Assembly (NCBI GenBank): GCA_001281695.1
Contig: LJIE01000001.1
Location: 1,130,586-1,194,585 of the forward strand
Origin: a bacterium 336/3
Lineage (GTDB): Bacteria > Bacteroidota > Bacteroidia > Cytophagales > Thermonemataceae
Length of the DNA: 64,000 nt
Direction of reading: 5' to 3'
The notes beneath the pieces were generated by a model. It worked only from the letters and a program-made list of their open reading frames with translations, ran no database searches and was not told the origin of the DNA. The translations under genes were made by a program, and so were the position numbers. This document shows positions 25,038 through 33,800 of the stretch, one piece after another; positions within the stretch are counted from its first letter, which is position 1; every line of letters begins with the position of its first letter.

Positions 25038-25075
25038 TATTATAATTCCTTAGTTTTTCTTACGTGTTTATATAG

Positions 25076-25105
25076 AAAAGATTTGGCGTACTTGCCAAAT
25101 CTTTT
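25076..25105 (+). terminator. Terminator of the UspA gene
   Basis: A perfect 12-bp stem AAAAGATTTGGC / GCCAAATCTTTT (25076-25087 and 25094-25105) with a 6-base loop. Its arms overlap the promoter of the next gene. Confidence 0.8.
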
Positions 25106-25113
25106 TATCTTTG
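25082..25113 (+). promoter_or_regulatory. Full Bacteroidota promoter TTTG-N20-TATCTTTG for the T9SS repeat protein
   Basis: TTTG at 25082-25085 and TATCTTTG at 25106-25113 are separated by 20 bases, matching the known Bacteroidota -33/-7 arrangement. The ATG of the downstream gene is at 25146. The -33 element lies inside the 5' arm of the preceding terminator stem and the -7 begins directly after its 3' arm. Confidence 0.7.
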
Positions 25114-25145
25114 AAATTGAACTAATTACCTGAATTCAAAGAGCT

Positions 25146-28100
25146 ATGAAAATAAACACTACTCTTTTTAAAAATTTTTTTGGAATTTTCTTTCTTTTTG
25201 TGTCATTTCATACATCAGCACAATTTGGAAAAGACGGAAACCAAACAGTTACTACTACCAATGCAATCCTAAATCAATATACAACCCTACAAACTGATGT
25301 AGCAGCAGGAGCTACTCAAATTGTAGTAGCAGACATTACTCAACTCAATAGTCCAGCTCCCATTGGTCGTGGCGATTTGGTCTTAATTATTCAAATGCAA
25401 GGGGCAACCATTACCAATACCAATGATTTTACTTATGGAACAATCAGTAGTTACAATGGTGCGGGTAATTATGAATATGCTTATGTTACAGGAACGGTTG
25501 GAAATACAATTCAATTATCTTGTGCTTTAGGGCAGGGATACAGAACAGCAGGAAGAACACAAGTTATTAGAGTTCCTCAATACCAAACACTTACCATCAA
25601 CACTGGAGCATCTGTTACTTCACCTGCTTGGAATGGTACAAGAGGGGGAGTAGTAGCCATTTATGCTCAAAATATAGTTTTAGATGGCTCTATCAATGTT
25701 TCTAATCAAGGTTTTAGAGGTGGTGTTCTGGAAAATACTACAGCGAATAATCAAGCTAATTTTGTTTCTACCAATGCAAATGCAGGAGGTGAAAAAGGCG
25801 AAAGTGTTGCAGGTTTTCAAACAGAATACAATGCTTTGGGAGGTAGATTTGGGAGAGGAGCACCAGCCAATGGTGGTGGTGGTGGAAATGGAAACAATGC
25901 TGGTGGTGGTGGTGGTGCCAATGCAGGTGTCCCTGCTGACTGGTTTAGAGGAACAGGTGTGATGTGTAATGCATGTACAGGTAACACAGCATGGACTTTA
26001 GACCCAGATTTCATAGCCAATGGAAATGCTTTAACTAATTCATCAGGAGGTGGTAGAGGAGGACATACAGTTTCTACTTCTAATCAAAATGCTTTGACAT
26101 TAGCACCAGGTGGAGCTGCTTGGGCAAGCGATTTAAGAAGAGCTCGTGGTGGATTAGGAGGACGACCTTTGGATATTAATGCTGAAAATCGAATTTTCTT
26201 TGGAGGAGGAGGTGGTGCTGGAGATCAAAACAATAATGCAGGTGGTAGAGGAGGTAATGGTGGTGGAATAGTTTATATAGTATCCAATCAAATTACAGGC
26301 ATAGGAAGTATCAATGCGAATGGTGAAAATGGTGCAAATACAATCACACCCCATACAGATGCCCCAGGTGGAGCAGGTGGAGGTGGTACAATCATTATTA
26401 AATCCAATACTTCAGTTTCTGGTATTACCCTTAATGCTAGAGGAGGTAATGGTGGAAATCATTTAGGAACAACTAATCAAGCCCATGGACCTGGTGGAGG
26501 TGGTGGAGGTGGTTATGTGGCTGTTTTTACACCAACAGACACTTCTACAAAAAATGTAACAGGTGGAACCAACGGAACAACTACTTCAACAGCTCTTACA
26601 GAATACCCAACTAATGGAGCTACTTCAGGAAAAATGGGTATTAGTAATGTCAATACAACATCCAATTTTATTTTGAGTTGTAATATTACCCCTACTCCAC
26701 AAAATGATGTTATTATAACCAATGAAGATAATGCTGTTTCTGGAAATGCAAGTACCAATGATACAGATTTAGAAAGTCTTACATTGAACTATAATGCAGG
26801 TACATTTACTACAGTACAAGGGGGCTCAATTGTGTTAAATGCTGATGGGACGTTTACTTATACTCCAGCAAGCAATTTCAATGGTACAGATTCTTACATA
26901 TACACTGCTTGTGATAATGGTCAGCCCACAAATCAGTGTGTAACTGCTACAATTATATTTACAGTGTTGCCTATCAATGATGCTCCTGTTGCTCAAAATG
27001 ATAATTTCTCTGTCAATGAAGATGCTGTTTTGAGTGGAAATGCGAGTACCAATGATAATGATGGAGACCCTGAAATTACTCAAACACTTACATTTACTTT
27101 GCAAAATGGAGGAACAGCTACAGCAAATGGAACACTTATTTTGAATACCAATGGAACATTTACCTATACTCCCAATCTAAATTTTAATGGGGCTGTAAGC
27201 TTTACTTATCAAGTTTGTGATAATGGAACACCAAGTTTGTGTTCAACAGCCACTGTAAATATCACAGTAAACCCTGTCAATGATGCTCCTGTTGCTCAAA
27301 ATGATAATTTCTCTGTCAATGAAGATGCTGTTTTGAATGGAAACACAAGTACCAATGATAATGATGGTGATCCTGAAACTACTCAAACACTTACATTTAC
27401 TTTGCAAAATGGAGGAACAGCTACAGCCAATGGAACACTTATTTTGAATACCAATGGAACATTTACTTATACTCCCAATCTAAACTTTAATGGGGCTGTG
27501 AGTTTTACTTATCAGGTTTGTGATAATGGAACACCAAGTTTGTGTTCAATAGCCACTGTAAATATCACTGTGAATCCTATCAATGATGCTCCCATAGCTC
27601 AAGATGATAGCTTTACAATGGCTATTAATGCTGTTTTGAATAATACTGTAACAACCAACGATAGTGATGTAGATGATATAGCTTCACAACTGAATTATAC
27701 AGTATTTAATGGAGGAACAGCTACAACCAATGGAACACTTGTTTTGAATACCAATGGAACATTTACCTATACTCCCAATCTAAACTTTGGGGGTACTGTA
27801 TTTTTTACGTATCAATTATGCGATTTGGCTGGGCTGTGTGTACAAGCAATTGTAACTATTTCTGTTACAAGTCAGAAACCAGTTGCCAATGTAGATAATT
27901 TTAGTGTAGATGAAGATAAAACCCTAACAGCAGATGTATCAATAAATGATACAGACCCTGATACCCCTAAAAATCAACTTTCTTTTAGCCTTGTAGATGG
28001 AGGAACAGCAAATAGTAATGGAGTTTTAGCTCTCAATATAAATGGTTCACTAACTTATATCCCAAAAACAAACTTTAATGGAACAGTGAGTTTTACTTAT

Positions 28101-28730
28101 AAAGTTTGCGACCCTCAAAACAATTGTTCTGCAATAACCACTGTAAATATTACAGTAAACCCCATCAATGATGCTCCTATAGCTCAAGATGATAATGTAA
28201 TAGCTTCTCAAAGTCAAAGTGCAACAGGGAGTTTAATAACCAATGACTCAGACCCTGAAAATGACCCACTCAGTTATGCAAGTGGCACATTTGTAACAGA
28301 AAATCAAGGTAAAATAACAATTGAAACAAACGGCTCATTTACCTACCTGCCTTCTTTGGGTTTTGTAGGTACTGATTGTTTTGAATACACAGTCTGTGAC
28401 TCTAAAAATGCATGTTCTAAAGCTAAAATATGTGTTCAGATAGATGCAACGAATACATTATTTATTCCAGAAGGATTCTCGCCCAATGGAGATGGCATGT
28501 ATGATAGTTTTGTAATAGAAGGCGTGAATGGTAAAAAAGTAAACCTTAAAATTATCAATCGTTGGGGAAATGTAGTGTATCAGATTGCTGATTATAAAAA
28601 TGACTGGAAAGGAATTGGAAATATGGGATTACATACAGGAGAAAACCTACCTGATGGGACATATTATTATGTGATAGATTTAGGAGATGGCTCAAAATCC
28701 ATCAGTAACTATGTAATCATTAAACGATAA
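25146..28730 (+). CDS. Large surface protein with Gly-rich region, tandem Ig/cadherin-like repeats and T9SS type B signal
   Basis: 1194 residues with signal peptide MKINTTLFKNFFGIFFLFVSFHTSA. A beta-rich N-terminal region contains glycine-rich stretches (residues about 235-265, 355-380 and 450-460) encoded partly by GGT runs. From about 520, VCBS/cadherin-like repeats carry the phrases NDAPVAQNDNFSVNEDAVL and NGTFTYTPNLNFNGAVSFTY. The last about 90 residues are a gliding-motility-associated (CHU_C) domain: FIPEGFSPNGDGMYDSF, INRWGNVVY and PDGTYYYVIDLGDG. This is a type B signal for secretion by T9SS. The PorP/SprF gene starts 9 bases after the stop, the pairing known for type B substrates. 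A role as adhesin or motility-linked filament is inferred. Confidence 0.9.
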   Translation: MKINTTLFKNFFGIFFLFVSFHTSAQFGKDGNQTVTTTNAILNQYTTLQTDVAAGATQIVVADITQLNSPAPIGRGDLVLIIQMQGATITNTNDFTYGTISSYNGAGNYEYAYVTGTVGNTIQLSCALGQGYRTAGRTQVIRVPQYQTLTINTGASVTSPAWNGTRGGVVAIYAQNIVLDGSINVSNQGFRGGVLENTTANNQANFVSTNANAGGEKGESVAGFQTEYNALGGRFGRGAPANGGGGGNGNNAGGGGGANAGVPADWFRGTGVMCNACTGNTAWTLDPDFIANGNALTNSSGGGRGGHTVSTSNQNALTLAPGGAAWASDLRRARGGLGGRPLDINAENRIFFGGGGGAGDQNNNAGGRGGNGGGIVYIVSNQITGIGSINANGENGANTITPHTDAPGGAGGGGTIIIKSNTSVSGITLNARGGNGGNHLGTTNQAHGPGGGGGGGYVAVFTPTDTSTKNVTGGTNGTTTSTALTEYPTNGATSGKMGISNVNTTSNFILSCNITPTPQNDVIITNEDNAVSGNASTNDTDLESLTLNYNAGTFTTVQGGSIVLNADGTFTYTPASNFNGTDSYIYTACDNGQPTNQCVTATIIFTVLPINDAPVAQNDNFSVNEDAVLSGNASTNDNDGDPEITQTLTFTLQNGGTATANGTLILNTNGTFTYTPNLNFNGAVSFTYQVCDNGTPSLCSTATVNITVNPVNDAPVAQNDNFSVNEDAVLNGNTSTNDNDGDPETTQTLTFTLQNGGTATANGTLILNTNGTFTYTPNLNFNGAVSFTYQVCDNGTPSLCSIATVNITVNPINDAPIAQDDSFTMAINAVLNNTVTTNDSDVDDIASQLNYTVFNGGTATTNGTLVLNTNGTFTYTPNLNFGGTVFFTYQLCDLAGLCVQAIVTISVTSQKPVANVDNFSVDEDKTLTADVSINDTDPDTPKNQLSFSLVDGGTANSNGVLALNINGSLTYIPKTNFNGTVSFTYKVCDPQNNCSAITTVNITVNPINDAPIAQDDNVIASQSQSATGSLITNDSDPENDPLSYASGTFVTENQGKITIETNGSFTYLPSLGFVGTDCFEYTVCDSKNACSKAKICVQIDATNTLFIPEGFSPNGDGMYDSFVIEGVNGKKVNLKIINRWGNVVYQIADYKNDWKGIGNMGLHTGENLPDGTYYYVIDLGDGSKSISNYVIIKR
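26970..27878 (+). repeat. Three tandem 303-base in-frame repeats
   Basis: Units start at proline codons 26970, 27273 and 27576, exactly 303 bases (101 codons) apart, with the next degenerate unit at 27879 (282 bases long) and another start at 28161. The first two units are nearly identical over long stretches at the DNA level; the third is more diverged in its first half. Each encodes one Ig/cadherin-like module. Confidence 0.92.
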
Positions 28731-28739
28731 CAAATGACT

Positions 28740-29693
28740 ATGAAAAAACTTTTAATAATAGTAGGTTTTTTAATCATGGGAGTACAAACACTATTTGCTC
28801 AACAAGACCCCATGTTTACACAATATATGTTCAATATGAATGCCTTAAATCCTGCGTATGCAGGTAGTAATGAAGTCATTAATACATCAGCATTATTTAG
28901 AAGACAATGGCTGGGTATCAATGGTTCACCAACTACAGGGACGTTTAGCGTTGATGCTCCTTTTTTACAAAATAAATTAGGCATGGGGCTTATGGTTGCA
29001 ATGGATAAAGTTGGTAAAACTCAGACTTTTGATATCATGAGTCAATATGCTTATCGTATCAAAACAGATGAAAAAGGACGTTTAGCTTTTGGTTTGCAGG
29101 CTGGAGTTACACAATATGCTTTCAAAGGAGCAGAAGTAAATTATGCTTCAAATGCTACTGTGACAGGTAGTGACCCAACATTTGGAGAGAATATTAGCCG
29201 TATACTACCCAATGTAGGTATTGGTGTATGGTTCAATAATGAAAACCTTTATATTGGAGCATCCATACCCCGATTAATTAATCATCAATTTACAGAGAAT
29301 ATACAAGGAATACCTGCGGGCGAATTAGGTAAAGCTAAACAATTTAGGCATTATTTTATTACAACAGGCTATGTATTTACTTTGAATGAAACTTTAAAAT
29401 TAAAACCTTCTGTACTGTTAAGAGGAGTAGAGGCTGCCCCTATATCTTTTGATTTGAATGCGAATTTATGGTATCAAGAGCGTTTTGGGTTTGGGCTTTC
29501 TTATAGAAACTCATCTTCATTGAATGCAATTTTAGAATTTCATCCAACGAATCAGTTAAGGGTGAGCTATGCGTACGATTTTGCGACTACAGGTATTAGA
29601 AGAAACACATCAGGAAGCCACGAAATGATGATACGTTATCAGTTTCGTAAGAATAAAAATGATGATATTATTATTTCTCCAAGATTATTCTAA
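28740..29693 (+). CDS. PorP/SprF-family type IX secretion system membrane protein
   Basis: About 317 residues from the ATG at 28740 (signal peptide MKKLLIIVGFLIMGVQTLFA), preferred over the ATG at 28734. The mature start QQDPMFTQYMFNMNALNPAYAGSNE, in the split form QQDPMFTQYMFNMNALNP, is the hallmark of PorP/SprF proteins, and FRRQWLGINGSP follows as usual. These are outer-membrane barrels needed for secretion or anchoring of specific T9SS type B proteins. It lies directly after such a protein, which is very probably its cognate substrate. A perfect palindromic terminator follows. Confidence 0.95.
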   Translation: MKKLLIIVGFLIMGVQTLFAQQDPMFTQYMFNMNALNPAYAGSNEVINTSALFRRQWLGINGSPTTGTFSVDAPFLQNKLGMGLMVAMDKVGKTQTFDIMSQYAYRIKTDEKGRLAFGLQAGVTQYAFKGAEVNYASNATVTGSDPTFGENISRILPNVGIGVWFNNENLYIGASIPRLINHQFTENIQGIPAGELGKAKQFRHYFITTGYVFTLNETLKLKPSVLLRGVEAAPISFDLNANLWYQERFGFGLSYRNSSSLNAILEFHPTNQLRVSYAYDFATTGIRRNTSGSHEMMIRYQFRKNKNDDIIISPRLF

Positions 29694-29697
29694 AAAA

Positions 29698-29721
29698 GAA
29701 AACCCTTTTAAAAGGGTTTTC
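29698..29721. terminator. Bidirectional terminator after the PorP/SprF gene
   Basis: A perfect 24-base palindrome (GAAAACCCTTTT / AAAAGGGTTTTC) with A- and T-rich flanks, between convergent genes. Confidence 0.8.
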
Positions 29722-29723
29722 TT

Positions 29724-30107
29724 TTACTCCTCAATAATTTTGATGTTAAATGGTACACCTAACAAATCTTGATAATCTTTACCGGCTTCTATCATATCAT
29801 CATCAAATTCTTCACACCACCAATTGATTTCTACCACTGCACCAGATCTTTGTATAGCAACCATTTTCTTAAAAACATCTAAAAGACATTTTGAAGAACT
29901 GGTATTGAAGTATTCTAATTCTACATCCATACTCAAAACCCTTTCAGCTGCTTGTGCTCGAAAATGCTCTAACCAATCATTGATAGGTATATAAAATTCT
30001 AGTGGATTTTCTGGTACTGAACGCCCTTTGATTTCCATTCTGCCTGTATCAGCATCTAATTGTACAAAAGGGGTATTAGATGTTTTGTCTACTCTAAAGG
30101 TTTCCAT
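29724..30107 (-). CDS. siaC: SiaC-family regulatory phosphoprotein (DUF1987)
   Basis: 127 residues, matching the family length. Marks are TPFVQLDADTGRMEIKGRS, PENPLEFYIPINDWL, LEYFNTSSSKCLLDVF and the NWWCEEFDDDMIEAGKDYQD end. In Pseudomonas SiaC, a threonine in this region is phosphorylated by SiaB and dephosphorylated by SiaA, and unphosphorylated SiaC activates a diguanylate cyclase. T69 in FNTSSSK is the likely counterpart here. The gene for the partner kinase starts directly upstream (6-base gap). No PP2C phosphatase or GGDEF gene is in the window, so the output is unknown. The symbol is given at family level. Confidence 0.88.
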   Translation of the reverse strand: METFRVDKTSNTPFVQLDADTGRMEIKGRSVPENPLEFYIPINDWLEHFRAQAAERVLSMDVELEYFNTSSSKCLLDVFKKMVAIQRSGAVVEINWWCEEFDDDMIEAGKDYQDLLGVPFNIKIIEE

Positions 30108-30113
30108 ATGAAA

Positions 30114-30668
30114 CTAAATATTTTTAAGTTCTGTACGTATAATTTCTACTCTAAGGGTAAAAAAAGCGAGGTTAGTATTAAGATGATGGAACTCATAACG
30201 AATATTTCCATCAGTTTTTCTAGCAATATCTATAAAGCCTAAACCTGCTGTTCCTTTTTCAGAAAAATCGTCATTTGAAAGCATTTGACGATGATATTCT
30301 CTTAATTGGTCTTTGTTTAAAGAATTAATATAGTCTATTTTTTCACGTATTTTCATTTCACTTTCTTTGAAAACATAATTACCAGTGGCAATAATATATT
30401 TGTCTTCATAAGCCTCAAAAATAGCCAGACCCTTAACACCTATGGTTTGGCTATTCTTTTCTAAATGATGACTTAGATTTTGAAAACATTCGGTAGCTAT
30501 ATTATATACTTTTTTTCTTGTTTTTGGATTGGTTTCAGCTGTTTCTAAACGGTCTTCAATAATTTTTAGTAGCGAGTTGATTTGTACAAAACCTACTTGC
30601 CCTTTGTAAGACAAGACAAAGTTTTCATCTTGCATTTCATCGTATATCTTGCTATAATCTTTAGGCAT
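30114..30668 (-). CDS. siaB: SiaB-family protein kinase
   Basis: 184 residues, HATPase-like fold of the anti-sigma-factor-antagonist kinase type. An N-box-like ATECFQNLSHH (E60, N64) and a G-box-like EKGTAGLGFIDIARK (139-150) are visible, as expected of SiaB kinases that phosphorylate SiaC. Six bases separate it from siaC on the same strand. The divergent neighbour is the 1688-residue T9SS protein, across a 175-base AT-rich gap. SiaB/SiaC control aggregation and biofilm in Pseudomonas; control of a surface process here is an inference. Confidence 0.86.
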   Translation of the reverse strand: MPKDYSKIYDEMQDENFVLSYKGQVGFVQINSLLKIIEDRLETAETNPKTRKKVYNIATECFQNLSHHLEKNSQTIGVKGLAIFEAYEDKYIIATGNYVFKESEMKIREKIDYINSLNKDQLREYHRQMLSNDDFSEKGTAGLGFIDIARKTDGNIRYEFHHLNTNLAFFTLRVEIIRTELKNI

Positions 30669-30843
30669 GAAGAGTTATTTTTATAAAAAAAAGATTCATG
30701 CGAAATTAGCAAAAAAATATACAAAATGTCAAAAAAAATACTTGTTAATTTGTAATATTTTGCTTTATTTTAAATAAAAATCAAGGGTGGTTACCTTTTT
30801 GTAAAATAAGGAATATACTCAAAATGTCTCAAATTTTAAAACT

Positions 30844-33800
30844 ATGACACACCATTATACAAAAGTTTCTATTTTTCTTACTCTTTTAGTTGGCTTTTTA
30901 GTAAGTACTAAATTTTTAATTTTTAACGTTTCTGTAACAGCTCCCAACCTGAATGGTCTATGTGTGGGAGGAAATTATCAGACATTGGGTAATATAGTAA
31001 TTACAGAAGTCAATGATAATGACTTCACAGCTACGACCAATGGCAATTTCCTAAGACTACAAATTGCAGGAAATTTTGAATTTGAACCAGGAATTGGAAC
31101 AGTAAGTGTTGCTAGTGGCGGAGAAGATTTGAGCAATGCTTCTATCACAGTTTCAACCAATCAAGTTGTTATTTTTTATGATGCAGATGCCTCTGATCAG
31201 AATGATGTAATGACTATCTCTGGATTGAGGGTAAGAGCTACTACTGCTGCGGGTGCTGGTTCTATCCAAATGACTGGTGGAGCTACTATCACTGGTATTA
31301 CACTAAGTAGCACCAATTTAGCTACTTTTGCAAGTGTAGCAGCTCCAAATGTAACACTCACAGATGATGATGCTGATAATATAATTTGTGCTGGTACAAC
31401 AGTGAATTTTCAGGCAACGGGAGCTAGTAATTATGAATTTTTTGTTAATGGCAATTCTATTATTACAAATGCAACAGGTTTGTTTTCTACATCTACCTTA
31501 AATAATGGTGATGTAGTAAGTGTAGAAGGGACAAATGCAGGTTGTAGCTCTACAAATAGTAGTGGAGTATTTACTGTAAATCCTTCTCCATTTGTTGTTC
31601 TCACTAGCAATGATGTTGATAATACTATCTGTGCAAATACTTCTATTACATTTACTGCTGCTAGTAACGGAACTACTTTTGTTTTTAGAAGAGGAGCTAC
31701 TATATTGCAATCTGGAGGCTCAAATGTATATACAACCTCAGCAGCAATTACAGGAAATTATACTGTTGAAGCAAGTATAGGAGGTTGTTCTGTTACCTCT
31801 AGTATAATTAATTTAACGGTTAATTCATTACCTGATGTAGGGTATAATACATCAGGTATGACATTATCTTATTCAGATACAGAAACCACAGGAAAACCTT
31901 TGCGAGGATTTACATTTGGAGGAACTTTGGGAGGAGTTTTACAAGGTTCAGGAGTAGGTAATTACTCAGGTCCTGGTGTAGTAGGAGAATTATTTTTTCC
32001 GAATGCGGCTGGAGTTGGAGACCATACTATTTCTTATACTTACACAGATGCAAATGGATGTAGCAATTCAGCTTCCATTATTATAGAGGTGTTCTCTTCA
32101 ATTGATGCCATCAGTTTACTTGAAAACTCTTATTGTGATGGTGTTGGCATCCAACCTTCAGGAGCACCAACTTTAACTCCTAATACATCAACCGTTTTTA
32201 TACCATCTGTGACTCTTACAAGACTCACATTTAATCCAATGGTAGGATTTCAGATATATACAGCAACCTTCAATAGAGTTGGACCTTTGACTTATGCTAT
32301 AACAGGTCTAGGTATAATGGGTTCTCCAGGTTCTTATAAAATCAATACAAATGCCTTGGTTTTAGACTTGAATTATTCTATTACTGTTGAGGTAGATTAT
32401 ACATGTGCAAGTGGTGATTGTTCTTTCTTTACGGGAGGTGGTGTTGGATCTTTATACAAGTATAGAAGATTTAAAACTACTCGCAGAAAATCTAATCCTA
32501 ATGTAAATTTTACGGGTATTTTCCCTGGACAAAACATATGTTCTGATGTAACTACTATTCCTTTAAATGCTACAAATACTCTCTCTTCTGGAGGTACTGT
32601 TGCATTGCCTGCTATAGATGGGGATTATTTAATAAGTAGAACAACTAATCCAGCTGATTTCTCTGTGGCTTCAAATAGTGTTATTAATCTTACTACTAAA
32701 GTATTTAATCCATCAGCTTTACAGGGGACAACTGTATCAGGGATTGCCATTCCTAATCCTATTACTAGTACTCAAACTTTATACATAAAATATAGATATC
32801 AAGATGCAGATGGTTGTATAGGTGAAACAGTTCCAAGATCGTTTTTTTTAACACCAGTACCAGTACCTACTTTTTCTGGTTTATTAAGCAATTATTGTCA
32901 AGGAAGTGCTATATTAAATCTAACACCATCATTCAATATTACAGATGAACCTTTTAATATTAATAATGGATACTTCACTATTAAAAATAGTCTCAATGTT
33001 TCAGTAAGAACGTTCCCTTATGGAATTACATCACTAAACTTAGATGTACCTGCTTTATCTCCAGCAGACAATTACTCTGTTGTTTACTATTATAAAACAT
33101 CTGCAGGATGCGAAGCTGAAACAGCTCCACAATCATTTAATATAAAACCAACTCCAACTGTAGATTTTACGGGTTTAAATGCAGCTTATTGTAGAAATGA
33201 AGGAAATAGCACATTGAGTGCTTCAGTAAATGGAGTACCTGAAGCAGGAGGGGTATTTAGGATACGTAGAACAAATCCTATTGCTAATGCAACAGCATTT
33301 GAACTGTTGTGGCCTGATAGAACATTTCGCCCTCAAAACCCTTTACCTTCTATAACAGGTACTTTGCCAGGTACTTATGAAATTGAATATACATTTGCAC
33401 AAACATACCCTGGTCCTGCAAGTTGCCAGAATGTAGTTTCTAAATTTGTAACTATCAATGATTTACCTGTTCTGGATTTTGACTTTCCAGCATCTAATCA
33501 AACAGGAGTTACTACAGCAGCAGTTTGTAGGGATGCAAATTCAATTGCCTTAGATCCATCAGTGAGTCCTAATGCTCTAATCTCTGCAAATGGCAGATTT
33601 CTTATCAATAGAATTCAACCTCTTCCAGCTCCAATGATAAACCCTTTCACTTTAGCATTTGGACTGAATACAATAGATTTTGGATCATCACAGTTTAATA
33701 TACCAACTAATACTAATGATGTGTATGTATATGAGATAGCATACATTTATACAGATGGTAATGGTTGTTCAGATACATCTGCTATTAAAACACTTACAGT

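Noticed and set aside
25817-26020. Pro/Ala-rich minus-strand frame opposite the Gly-rich segment
   Set aside because: It is the antisense image of GGT codon runs, not a gene.
26697-28460. Repeat block first considered as a CRISPR-like array
   Set aside because: Units are 303 bases, in frame, and encode protein modules; there are no short repeats with spacers.
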